A stretch of DNA of 64,000 bases from Cryphonectria parasitica EP155 (taxonomy: Eukaryota; Ascomycota; Sordariomycetes; Diaporthales; Cryphonectriaceae): the NCBI RefSeq assembly GCF_011745365.1, contig NW_024468913.1, positions 248,001 to 312,000 on the forward strand, written 5' to 3'. Below the pieces are notes generated by a model that searched no databases, was not told the DNA's origin, and was given only the letters and a program-made list of their open reading frames with translations. Each line of letters begins with the position of its first letter. Position 1 is the first letter of the stretch. Below are positions 1 to 9,979 of the stretch, piece after piece. Position numbers and translations under genes: made by a program.

Positions 1-560
1 GCCTTGTTCTCCTCCAGCACCTCCATTTCAAAGATGGTGGACCGCCTGATACCTGGGTGACCAAACCGGGTGGTAGGCTGCACCAGGTCCACATGAAGTG
101 CCACAAAGTCAGGAACAGAGTATGACAGGGTCCGCAGCTTTGAGCCGCTTGCTTCCGCGTGCTCGTACCAGTGAAAGTCTGCATCCAAAAGCGAGTTGGC
201 CGTGGAGACGTCAGTGCTGATGGTGATCCAGTCATTGTCGACTGAAGATTCAATTTCGTATCCGGCGAGCCAGGATGTAACCTCCTGGGCAACCTGCGGG
301 CTGGGGGCAACATAGGAGCGGAGCTCCTCCCGCGACATATGCTTGCCGTAGTCAGGATGGTCGGGGCTTGACATGGCCAGCACTGCCTGCTCCAAGGCGG
401 CTGCATGCTGCTGCTTGAGGCCGATCTTGAGGGAGAGCTTGTCTGTTGCCAGAGCCGTAGCGCTCTTCCTCCATCCTTCGGGCACCGCGTGCAGTCTGTC
501 GAAGACCCGTCCCGACACAACGGCCCCCCCAAGAGTGAGCAGGAGAGTGAGAGAATGCAT
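1..560 (-). CDS. Sedolisin (S53 / tripeptidyl-peptidase-like) protease, 5' part only
   Basis: The reverse strand is open from an ATG at 558-560 to the window edge, giving about 186 residues with no stop, so the 3' part lies outside. The protein begins with a short hydrophobic signal peptide (MHSLTLLLTLGGAVVSG). A pro-kumamolisin activation domain follows: KLSLKIGLKQ near residue 40, then SSPDHPDYGKHMSREEL and PSPQVAQEVTSWL. In S53 peptidases this propeptide folds and inhibits the secreted Ser-Glu-Asp protease until acid activation. The catalytic domain is not in the window, so activity and exact subfamily (tripeptidyl peptidase or endopeptidase) cannot be judged. No intron is needed in the visible part. 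Confidence 0.85.
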   Translation of the reverse strand, partial: MHSLTLLLTLGGAVVSGRVFDRLHAVPEGWRKSATALATDKLSLKIGLKQQHAAALEQAVLAMSSPDHPDYGKHMSREELRSYVAPSPQVAQEVTSWLAGYEIESSVDNDWITISTDVSTANSLLDADFHWYEHAEASGSKLRTLSYSVPDFVALHVDLVQPTTRFGHPGIRRSTIFEMEVLEENK

Positions 561-1859
561 TGTAGATTTGCGAAGACGAGGAGAATGGAGAGAAATAAGA
601 TAAAAAGGAGAGTGATATCCAGGTGTCTCGCCACGCTAACCCCGTGATGTAATGCAGGTGCTCTGCGTTCTAAGGACTGAAATCCAAATTCAGGATGTAT
701 GGGAAAAGTGAAAACAAACAAAACAAGAAGGTACTGGGCAGCTAAGGTCATGGAAGGTGTATTTATCAACAAACGTGAAAGTACGTACACACTCACTTGA
801 ATATCTGAGCCTAGTACAAGGACTCATCCTGCCTCCAATCACGCGTAGAGCACATGTTTTCTATTTACTAGGTCCACGCTACACAGGGAGCGCACCCGTG
901 CAGGGAAAGTGTGGCTGCAGGGGGAAGATGAGGAAAAGCAAAAAACGCATTTTACGACGTGAGGGAGGATTTGCCGAGAGAACGTGCCGTCCGTTGGCTT
1001 CACCCTAAGGTAAAGTCATGTTGTAACACGTAGACGCCCACGGTCAATATCGTTTCTGTTTGCTAGTCACCTTAACCTTGCTTCTTGACACCTGTTTTCA
1101 AACACGGTCAGGCAGTACTGTCATATTAATTTGACTCACTTCTCCCCTGCTGCATTGAAATTACAACTTGGCGCTCTGCCATGGTTACCATCGCGACCTG
1201 ATTGTACCTCATGTCTACTGAGAGACGATCAGGAAAGGGCGGGGCACAAATTAATTTTCTACTGCTTCCTCCTGCAAAAAGACTTCCGCACCAAGGATAG
1301 TCTATGTATGGGAAATTTCCCAAGGTGAGCTACCATCGAAACAGACGAGTGTTGCTTTTCTTCATTCGGTGCGCCACTAAGGCTCAAACGTCCTCTATCG
1401 CTCGTCATTGACCGGGACGGTTGCTTCGGCGTTTTAGGCGGGAGGAAGGCATATAACAAGTACCTTGCTTAGATCCCTGTTCTAGTTCTACAAATCACAG
1501 CAGTAAAATCACCTGTTAAATCGGATCCGTATCACTAGCCAGCCTTGAATACCCTGACTTCTGAATTTCTGACCATGTGAAGATGGACATAAACAGTCGA
1601 GAGTGAAAACCTGAACCTTGAACGCGCCTCCCGAATCATGTCATCACAAAAAAAGAGTCTGTAGTCCTCCAAATCTCTCTCACTGAGCTTCCCGTATGCC
1701 TGAGTGCCTCTCAAACCTCAGTGCCAAGGTAAGCCTTCCTTACTCCGTAAGAAAATCGATCATGCCAATCTCCTCAAAGGACAGGACGCGGCCCCCTCCG
1801 AAGAGACTGAAGTGTTTATTGATCTTCTTAACGGAGGAGCGGGGCTTGCATATCATGGA
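561..1859. other. Intergenic, no gene seen
   Basis: This holds the promoter side of the sedolisin gene and the 3' side of the small gene that ends at 1860. Open frames here are short and lack protein-like composition. I see no tRNA, repeat or transposon feature. Confidence 0.5.
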
Positions 1860-2355
1860 CTAGTTGAGGGGCTTGGAATAGCCGTTGCGGCCAGAGTAAT
1901 CAGCCGAGACTGGTGAGCCTCGCTTGGGTAAACTGAGCATCGGGCGGGTGAAGCTGCTTCCCTCCATCTCCCTCTCCTCAAGCTGCAAAACCAACCCGTC
2001 GACATCCTCGGCAGCGTGGGGGGTGGCGATGTGAAAACCGTTCTGGTCGAGGGTCCGTACAATCTTCTCGTAGTGCGCCTGGGCGTCAGACTTGGACATA
2101 ACACCCTCCTGGCGGAGACTTTGAAGGCACTGGGTAGCAGGAGCTTGTTGTCAGAAATGGTTTTGCCATTTAACAGTGGTGACGAGGAAACAAGTGGAAA
2201 GAAGGAGCAATGAAGGTTAGGAGGGGAGGGGGGCAGGCCTGGACACTCACACAGTAGATATCACCAACGGTCTTGTGCACCTTTTGATGCTTGGCAGTCT
2301 TTGCCAGCGGGGCCGTAGCTGCTCCTAGCTCGCTGGTAGTCACCTTCAGAGTCAT
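1860..2355 (-). CDS. Small conserved-looking protein of unknown function (two exons)
   Basis: Exon 1 is 2251-2355 (ATG at 2353-2355, 35 codons) and exon 2 is 1860-2129 (89 codons plus TAG). The intron has a GTGAGT donor and a CTACCCAG acceptor, and both junctions are phase 0. The predicted product is 124 aa. It starts MTLKVTTSELGAA, has a basic patch KTAKHQKVHK, and continues with a mostly charged helical segment (SKSDAQAHYEKIVRTLDQNG). It has no signal peptide or membrane segment, and I do not recognise a family. The splice consensus and uninterrupted frame argue that it is a real gene. The function is unknown. Confidence 0.55.
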
Positions 2356-3749
2356 CTTGATGTGGCTGTGGAAAATGAGTCCGGAGCGCGGTAATAGAGA
2401 ACGAGGTTGACACGAGGCCGCAATGTAGAATTGAAAGTGGAAATGCAGCTTTGAGGGATGGAAGTCAACAAGGGAAAGATGGTAGAAGAGACAAGGGGTC
2501 AGATCAGGCGTGACTGCAGAGAATTTGGGAAGAAACCCTGCGACCAAATAAGGAGTTGCCAAGATCTCCAAGACAGTAGTAGGCTTATTTGCAGATCGTG
2601 TATATGTGTGTAGAATCCTCGGGTCGATGAGGGCACTGGGATGACTGGTCTGAACAGAGACGGGCTGCTTATCATAGATCTTCTGGCTGATTCAACTGAT
2701 GCTTATTCCAAAGTATGTCTTTTCAGCCAATATGAAGTCTCTTCAATGTTTCCAGATGCACATGCATGAAGCATTTTTTCCAATCTCGTAAGAATACTTA
2801 CATGAAAACCTAGAGTACAAGTAGACCAAAAAAACTGCTGAGAAGACATTGACATCACTGTTCAGATATCATCACCATTGATAGCTGGATTTTGACATCG
2901 TAACTTCAGTCTGAAGAAAATCACGTGTGACCTTTGGAAGCGGTTCTACAAGAGCAGGCAATTCTGATGATGACGCGTCAGATATTTTACTTTGAAGATA
3001 AAGAGCTGGCAAACTTTATCTGACCTATTGGTCCCTTCAACTACGTTATGTTTAGATTAATAAGGTCGTTAATGTCAGCTTGGCAATAAATACAAGTTAT
3101 TAGTGAACTTATTATGGCATCTGAGACACACTGGGCACATAGATGGATACCATACCACCAATCGTGCCTGCAGCTATTATCGTAAGCCCAGAAAGCCCGG
3201 AATCCCATACATACTATAGTAAAACTATTACGTTCTGTACACCACTTTCTTGCCCCATAGAAATCTAGATTCTCTAGGACCATGTCAGAGTGGCTTTCTT
3301 TTATAGGCTAGGTTGAGTGTGGCTAAGATTGCCGAGGTTTTGCTTCCGGTCAGAACTCCAATCAACAGTTGATCATCACCGATAAGATGGCCGTATCAGC
3401 ACATGTGCTGTGAATGATGGTTGCTTCTGACGTGAGATTGGCACCCTATGTGAGAGCATGATGGCGTAAGTGGCTGATATGTTGCTTTTTCTCGGGGTTT
3501 ACTGCGTGTCCTGCTTGGGTAGTACTGCATTAATTGCGTGAAGATTGTACCTGCAGTCCTAGGCCCCGAGGTGAAGTAGGTGGCACCAGGACACCCCTTC
3601 CCTGCGGCAAATATACGGCTTTTCCTTCATTTAAAATATCTCTGGAGGACCCAGCTTGATGCGGTGAATTTTATTGTTCACATCAAAGCTTCAGTTCCCC
3701 TGTGATTGCAGAAACCCCTTTTCATTTTGTATCAGATCAGCATCTCATA
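2356..3749. other. Intergenic, AT-richer, no gene seen
   Basis: This lies between the divergently transcribed small gene and the P450. It carries both promoters. A frame on the reverse strand near 3041-3283 is open but Cys/Trp-rich and not protein-like, so I leave it out. Confidence 0.45.
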
Positions 3750-5666
3750 ATGGACCAAGACAAAGTCCATGGGAAGGGCTTTGTGCCACTTCCTCTAGTT
3801 TTCCTCGTCATTTTTGGATCGTACATCACTTGGTACATTGTACACATTGTTATCTTCGATCCTTTGTCCCGCTTTCCCGGGCCTGTCTGGAGCAAATTCA
3901 CCCGTATTCCATACTGGGTTGCCAGCCTCACAGGTCAAGAAATCTACTTCATGCACAGGCTGCATGACAAATATGGCAGCGTAGTGAGGATGAGTCCGAC
4001 TGAGCTTAGCTACATAGATGCCCAAGCATGGAAAGACATCTATGGGTATCAAAAGGGCAGGGCTGAGAACCTCAAGGCTCCTGGATTTCAGTGAGTATCT
4101 GAAATTTGAACACAATATGACCTTGTCTTGTCTCGGTCTACTAACCTTCCCTCCCACCCCCCCTCCCCTTCTCTTTTTCCTCTCTTCTTCCCTTCTCTAA
4201 ACATTATCTATACCTTGCAAATTTCCATACTAATCACAATGCTCAGTCTTGAATCTTCAAACGGAAAATCTGGCAGTGGGTGACAATAACTGCGTGATGT
4301 CTCTTGGGCTAAACACTGCTAACCGTAACCATTTCAACTAGCATGGCCGAGCATGATGGTAGTCGGAACGGCTGAACACACTCGAGTGCGTCGTATCTTC
4401 TCACCAGGCTTCTCCATTCGCGCCTTGAAACAGCAGGAGCCTTTACTTCGTAAATACAATGATCTTCTCATGTCCAAACTCCACGCCCACGAATTTCAGG
4501 TAATGAATATCTCGAAAATGTTCAACCTGGCAACTTTCGACATCATGGCTGAGCTTAGTTTTGGGGAACCCCTGGGCCTCCTCGAACAGAGCAAGTATAC
4601 AGCGTGGGTCCAGAACATCATGGATTCCATCAAAACGCTTCCGATCCTCCAAATGATCAAGTTCTACCCTTTGTTGAATACCTTCTTCGAGTATATCGAG
4701 CCGAGGTTCATAAAGGAAGCCAGAATCGCGAATTTCAGATACTCTGCTGATCGAGTAGACAAGCGTCTAGAAAGGGGTTCAAGTAAGTCAACTTCTCGAT
4801 GTGATTCCCTTCAGATGCGACAAGAGGCTGACAAAACATCATCTTAAGGCCAGCCGGACCTTTGGAACCTTGTAGAGTTTGCGGCAGACGATGAGAAACT
4901 CAGCTTAGAAGAGATGCATGCCAACGCTTTGGATTTCATGGTTGCAGGGTCTGAAACTACGGGTATTAATGAACTATATGACGCACTCGTTGGATCAAGT
5001 CAGAGCTGACGTCCACGATAGCTACACTTCTCTCGGCACTGGTATATCTACTTCTCACCAATCCCGATAAGTTGAATATCTTGATGAGGGAAGTTCGTGG
5101 CCAGTCAGCCGACACCGAAAGCCTCACAATTGAAGTTCTCGCTGGTTTTGGGTATCTCAACGCATGTAGGTAGCTCGTTCCAGTCTTGTATTGACACTGA
5201 GCATGCGATTTACTGAATCGTTGTAGGCATCCAGGAGGCACTCAGAATATACCCACCAGTTCCTTTAGGAATTCCTCGAGCCATCTCATCCAACCCCGAT
5301 CGAGGACAGATTGTCTGTGGCTGCTGGGTTCCCTCTGGCACACGTGTGTCCGTCCACCCCTATGCAGCTTACCACTCCTCTGCAAACTTCAAGAACCCTG
5401 AGCTCTTCGCGCCGGAGCGATGGCTCGGCGATGATACTTATAAGGACGACAAGCGTGACGTGCTGCAGCCATTCTCGTTCGGCCCGAGAAATTGCATCGG
5501 TCAGAACTTGGCTTGGCACCAGATGAGACTCATAGCAGCGACGTTACTTTCCAAGTTCGACCTGGAGCTGTGTGAGGAAAGTCGTGAATGGATATATAGC
5601 AAGGTCTATACAATGTGGGAGAAGACTCCGTTGAAGGTTCGGATGCGAGCAGTTGAGAAGAATTGA
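3750..5666 (+). CDS. Cytochrome P450 monooxygenase (six exons)
   Basis: Exons are 3750-4090, 4247-4275, 4342-4782, 4849-4962, 5022-5165 and 5227-5666, totalling 502 aa with every junction in frame. An N-terminal membrane anchor (PLPLVFLVIFGSYITWYI) is followed by the Pro-rich hinge FPGP. Later landmarks are the I-helix AGSETT (303-308), the ExxR pair EALR (Glu360, Arg363), PERW of the PERF region, and the heme loop FSFGPRNCIG with Cys446 as the iron ligand. All key residues are present and the length is normal. It should be an ER-anchored class II enzyme using a P450 reductase. The overall pattern (SPGFS, QQEPLL) resembles fungal hydroxylases of the trichothecene C-15/benzoate-hydroxylase type, but the substrate cannot be told from sequence. 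No secondary-metabolite backbone gene is nearby. Confidence 0.88.
4247..4275 (+). other. 29-nt microexon of the P450
   Basis: Exon 1 ends in phase 2 and the next large exon needs phase 1, so joining them directly hits a stop. A 29-nt exon between a TGCTCAG acceptor and a GTGGGT donor restores the frame and encodes about ten residues (LESSNGKSG). The flanks then join smoothly into the GTAEHTRVRRIFSPGFS segment. This is inferred from frame and splice signals, not from transcripts. Confidence 0.6.
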
Positions 5667-5946
5667 ACGGCAATGGCAAACTGTTTGAGAGGTTGAAGAA
5701 GCAAGCATACTTTGTTTTCGGAACTTGACAATGTTTGTTATACCATGTGAGACCGGGAACAGCATCGTGTCTTCTCAGCTAGCTATTTCTTATTTTTGGT
5801 TTCTCACGAGTTCGTCAGTTCTCATATCTCATGTCAGATATGGACGGACGCAGAGGAATCAAAGAACGCAATACAGCAAACTCATTCTGCGTGATAACCA
5901 AAACCCGGACATTCCCCTTGGTCCATTCAAATTGGACCCTACCATT
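5667..5946. other. Convergent 3' intergenic spacer
   Basis: This 280-bp gap lies between the stops of the P450 and the VOC gene. It must hold both 3' ends. No gene is seen. Confidence 0.5.
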
Positions 5947-6600
5947 TTAGTGTCTAGCTTGCACGCGAGCATAGACCTCTCGCACGTCTGGCTTGGGAGG
6001 GTTCAGAAGTGGGACGGATTCGATGCCCCCCGGCCGTGGTCCAATATCCTTCCTCTTCATCAGATCCTTCTCAGACTCCCCCCTCTCCAGGCGCTGAATC
6101 AGGTCTTCTGGGTCAAAGTCCACACCCAGTGGATTCAATTTGAACTCTTCCGATGCCATGAATAAATTAGCCTCCTCGGTGGTCTCGAAAGCATCCACTT
6201 GCGTCTCGATCTGGTTGCCGTCCGGATCCTGGTAGTAGATGCTCACGGTGGGCCCGTGGTTGGTGGACCAGAGAGGGGAGATGCCGAGTGAGTTTCTCTG
6301 CTGGTATGCAGTGAGGAGGTCGTGGAGGTTGCCGAAGGTGAAGGCGATGTGCTCCAGACCGGAGGAGCCGCGGTCCTTGGGCGTCGTCCCGGGGATGGCG
6401 ATGATGGCGATGCGGTGATGCTCCTCATCGTAAGTCAGGAATGACATGTTGTCATTCTCGTAAGACGCGTGGGCACCCAGGAAGGCTTTGTAGAAGGCCA
6501 CCATGGGCTTGAACTGGGCGGTGCGAAGAACCACGTGGGCCAGGCGCTGCGGCGGGAGGACGCCGGCAGAGGAGGTCTGGCTCTGATCTGAGGACGACAT
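5947..6600 (-). CDS. VOC-superfamily protein (glyoxalase / extradiol dioxygenase-like)
   Basis: This is an intronless 217-aa protein read from ATG 6598-6600. The beta-alpha-beta-beta-beta modules of the vicinal oxygen chelate fold are recognisable. LAHVVLRT near residue 20 gives His22, LEHIAFTFG gives His84, and DPDGNQIETQVD gives Glu132. These fit the 2-His-1-Glu metal site of extradiol ring-cleaving dioxygenases such as biphenyl-2,3-diol 1,2-dioxygenase. A C-terminal extension of about 75 residues is charged. No signal peptide is visible, so it is probably cytosolic. The substrate is unknown. It converges on the P450 (280 bp between stops), and a shared catabolic role is possible but unproven. 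Confidence 0.85.
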   Translation of the reverse strand: MSSSDQSQTSSAGVLPPQRLAHVVLRTAQFKPMVAFYKAFLGAHASYENDNMSFLTYDEEHHRIAIIAIPGTTPKDRGSSGLEHIAFTFGNLHDLLTAYQQRNSLGISPLWSTNHGPTVSIYYQDPDGNQIETQVDAFETTEEANLFMASEEFKLNPLGVDFDPEDLIQRLERGESEKDLMKRKDIGPRPGGIESVPLLNPPKPDVREVYARVQARH

Positions 6601-8052
6601 GATGATATTGAGAGAGTTTCCTTTATTGATGAATGTGAATTGGACAAGAAAGAGATGTGTAAGTGCTGTGTTCTTAAGGTGTTAGCTCTACGAGGACCCA
6701 CGTTTTCATGGTAGAAACTGACGTTCTAGTCAGTTGGTCTTATATCACCATCCATTGAGCTAAGAATCCTTTGAGAAGCCTACCCCATAGACTCGACTGT
6801 ATCACATGGCCGGTATCCACGGACGTAAGCCGTGTCTTCCCTGCTGTCGCGTGCAAGGACATGTGTTGGCGATGCGGGGAACAAACTCAGCAGATAGTTA
6901 TGGGTGGCAATGCTAATAAGCATGTAACACAATCTGCGTAGTTACATTAGAGCTGACGACAAGTGTTTAGCCCTCTGGCTCTCCGGATTTTCCACGGCGA
7001 TGGATCTGATTTGTCAAGATGTCAAATCAAAGATGCATGATGATGCCAGAGGCTCCGCTCATGCGCGGTCATCTCATGGACGCCATTAGCAATGCTTCGA
7101 TAATTCTTAGAAATCCATGCTACTTGTGCGACCGCGTGGTGTAAGCTTTTGTTGTGAAGTCAATTGTCTGCTACATGGACGGAAACAACTTATCAAGTTT
7201 ATAAATATGCATTTATAGCCAATAATAAAAGTGCTTCAGAATGGGTGCATAGTTTATTACGTTTCTTGCCCTGGAATTTTTCCTTTCTGGAGAGGGAGGC
7301 AAAAAGAAAAATGAATGGACCAAAACTGTGACAGTCAATCCCAAGGCTGTAAATATTTACTGTCTGGTTAGCTGCAAATTCCTTCCTTCTGTAGTGCAGT
7401 CAAGTAATGAAAGTTTCCTCTCTCTTATGGTTAGAGGCCTGAATGTGTGCGTTAGTTGCACGGGACTGCGGCGCAAGTCAATCTCATGTGCTTAGAAGCT
7501 GTCACCACTGCCCCTCCGCTCTGAATATTTACGCGATGAATGAAGGCTACCGTTTCAAAAATACCCTAGTGGCTCTTTTTAGCTTATACTAACTGCCATC
7601 CCAAGCGCTAACACATCCAAGCGGGCACGGTAAGTAGGCCCACATTGTTCCGGCATTATTAGTGAGCTGAAGTCTTCCTCATTCCGTAGACACGACTTCC
7701 GCATGCGTCACAATGAAGCACTCTAAAGTGCCCCGTTTCCGTTTGCTAGATGGGAAGAGTTGTACGAAGGTACCAGGGCCATCTCTCGTTCCGGCCTGTA
7801 AACTTTAGTCCAATGGGATGTCCTACGGCTATGGGTTTCGAACGATGTCAAAGAGCATTGCATTGTCTGGAGGGCAGCGATACATATGCAGAGGGAAGTG
7901 ATGCTAATCTAGAGTGTAATGAATGGTCCGTATGGTTTCTCCTGATCTTTTTCTGTGCTTGAGAGACCATCAATCTCCATCGCTATTCAGAGAGTACCCA
8001 CCAAAAGCATACATTAGCAAGATTTCCTCATCTGCTTTACCTTGAATGCAGG
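6601..8052. other. Intergenic, bidirectional promoter region, no gene seen
   Basis: This long spacer lies between the divergent VOC gene and the epimerase gene. It is AT-richer around 7190-7260. Only short unconvincing frames occur. An AG acceptor-like GCAG immediately precedes the epimerase ATG, so a 5'-UTR intron is possible. Confidence 0.45.
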
Positions 8053-9837
8053 ATGAGTTCATCCGTTATCATCGGGGGTTCCGGCGGCAAGGAGCTCTCA
8101 ACGCCGATGAAAGCTGATCCAGAGCAGTTGAGAGAGTATGTGGCCTCGTATCCGATTTGTCTAGTCACAGGCGGAGCTGGTTATATTGGTTCACATACCG
8201 TGCTGGAGCTACTCACAGCAGGCTTCGCAGTCGTTGTGATCGACAATCTCTGCAACAGCCATCTGGAGTCTCTTCTGCGGGTTCACTACATTGCCAGGAT
8301 CGAATTTGAACGATGCAGCCAGGGAGCACAGCCTGTTCCACCCATTCTTTTCCACAGGGTCGACATCCGGAACAAGCACAGTGTTGATGAGGTCTTTGCC
8401 TTTTGGCAGGACGCCAAGGCCACTCTGGAGCCCGAGAAACTTCCCATCGACATTGCGGCTGCAGTAGCCAAGAAGGCTTATCCAATGCTTGAATACAGTA
8501 TCGACACCAAGAAGAGGACCCAGATGAGCGGATTAGCGGACAAACCAGAATCGCATGGCAGGATCGTCTGTGTGATTCACTTCGCTGCTCTCAAGGCGGT
8601 CGGAGAGTCCTTGTCCATCCCCCTAGAGTACTACGAGGTCAACGTGGCCGGCCTCCTTTACCTCCTAAAGGCCATGCGCGCCCACAAGGTCAACACCTTC
8701 GTCTTCTCGTCCAGCGCCGTGGTGTATGGCATGGATCACGGAGCAGGTATCACGGAGGACGCCGTGAACACCGCAGGCAAAGGCAGCGGCGGAGGCCTGC
8801 TCACGAATCCCTATGGTCGGTCCAAGTGGATGTCAGAAGAGATTATCAACGACTTCTGCGTCTCGAATCCTGGTTTCCATGCGACATCACTGCGGTACTT
8901 CAATCCAACGGGGGCACACGCCAGCGGCCTCATCGGTGAGAACCCAAAGGGCACGCCCAACAACATCGTGCCTGTGATCCTCCAGGCATACGAGAGACGG
9001 CGCAGCAGGGTGCAAGTGTTTGGGTCTAGCTACGACACCAACGACGGGACTGGTGTGCGTGATTATATCCATGTGTCGGACCTGGCCAAGGGTCATCTCG
9101 CTGCCCTGAGAAAGGCCGTCTTAGACCAAGACAACAGCACAGGAATGATAGCAGAACCTGACACTCACTACAACGTGTACAATCTCGGCACCGGCAGAGG
9201 CTACTCGGTTCTCGAGATCATCAGGGCCTTCTCCAAAGCCGCAGGAGCAGACGTCCCCTTCTCGGTCGGCGCCGCACGCCCAGGCGACCTCGGGACGGTG
9301 ACGGCGTCTGCCAACAAGGCAGCGACCGAGCTCGACTGGAAGGCCGAGTTCGACCTCCAGGACATGTGCAGGGACGTGTTCAACTGGGCGTGTTCGAACC
9401 CAGGCGGGTACGAGCAGCTCAGGCGGCTCTCCACCATGACCGACGTGTCGGCCAAGGACCTGCGCAAGATCAGCGTCGCGTCGCACCTCTTTGAGAGCGA
9501 CGAGGAGTTTGACACCTTTATTCAAAACGTCGCGAACCCAGGGAGCCGCAGGTCGACGCCGTCGTCGTCGCGCAAGTCGAGCCAGAGGCAGTCCGTGGCA
9601 TCGCTGTCGGCGATGCTCCACCGCGCGCGCATGTCCATCTCGTCCAACTCGAGCGATGAGGACAACAGCAACAAAATGGGCAGCGGCTACCAGAGTCCTG
9701 CGGCCCACGGTAGTCCTACGATTCCGACGATTCCATTCCGTAGCCAGAAGAACCAGCCGCGATTTCACATGAACTGGTCCGAGAGCTCGCGAGGTCCATT
9801 GTACACGGACATGGAAGCACCGATTCAAGAAGAGTAG
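8053..9837 (+). CDS. UDP-glucose 4-epimerase with long C-terminal tail
   Basis: This single exon encodes 594 aa. It is an extended short-chain dehydrogenase/reductase that interconverts UDP-glucose and UDP-galactose with tightly bound NAD. The dinucleotide motif TGGAGYIG is at 39-46. SSSAVVYG near 219-226 holds the catalytic Ser, and NPYGRSKWMSEEI gives Tyr254 and Lys258 of the YxxxK site. HFAALKAVGES and the substrate-side SLRYFNPTGAH are also typical. The catalytic core ends near NPGGYEQ (about residue 450). The usual fungal enzyme stops about there. Here a further ~140 residues follow, rich in Ser/Arg, then acidic. There is also an insert of about 40 residues before the HFAALK strand. There is no mutarotase domain like yeast Gal10. 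It is probably cytosolic. Confidence 0.92.
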   Translation: MSSSVIIGGSGGKELSTPMKADPEQLREYVASYPICLVTGGAGYIGSHTVLELLTAGFAVVVIDNLCNSHLESLLRVHYIARIEFERCSQGAQPVPPILFHRVDIRNKHSVDEVFAFWQDAKATLEPEKLPIDIAAAVAKKAYPMLEYSIDTKKRTQMSGLADKPESHGRIVCVIHFAALKAVGESLSIPLEYYEVNVAGLLYLLKAMRAHKVNTFVFSSSAVVYGMDHGAGITEDAVNTAGKGSGGGLLTNPYGRSKWMSEEIINDFCVSNPGFHATSLRYFNPTGAHASGLIGENPKGTPNNIVPVILQAYERRRSRVQVFGSSYDTNDGTGVRDYIHVSDLAKGHLAALRKAVLDQDNSTGMIAEPDTHYNVYNLGTGRGYSVLEIIRAFSKAAGADVPFSVGAARPGDLGTVTASANKAATELDWKAEFDLQDMCRDVFNWACSNPGGYEQLRRLSTMTDVSAKDLRKISVASHLFESDEEFDTFIQNVANPGSRRSTPSSSRKSSQRQSVASLSAMLHRARMSISSNSSDEDNSNKMGSGYQSPAAHGSPTIPTIPFRSQKNQPRFHMNWSESSRGPLYTDMEAPIQEE

Positions 9838-9979
9838 AAGAGAAGCAGCTACGTTGAACAGAGATGATCATGCTGTGTTGAGTTATGAATGGAATTGTTT
9901 CATTTATTCTTATCTCTTTTTTCCCCAGAAATACTATGCACAAGATATGTGGTGTGTGTTCACTTTGCCACGGTGATTT
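9838..9979. other. Short convergent spacer
   Basis: Only 142 bp separates the epimerase stop from the GH74 stop on the opposite strand. The two 3' UTRs probably overlap. Confidence 0.6.

Noticed and set aside
3041..3283. 80-codon reverse frame upstream of the P450
   Set aside because: Very Cys- and Trp-rich with AT-biased sequence, no domain and no homology cue.
3750..6600. P450 plus VOC enzyme as the core of a secondary-metabolite cluster
   Set aside because: No polyketide synthase, NRPS, terpene synthase or cluster regulator lies adjacent. Two convergent oxidative enzymes alone do not support a cluster.
9121..9828. 235-codon reverse frame within the epimerase gene
   Set aside because: It is the antisense shadow of a GC-rich coding exon. 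Arg/Val/Ala bias is typical of such shadows.
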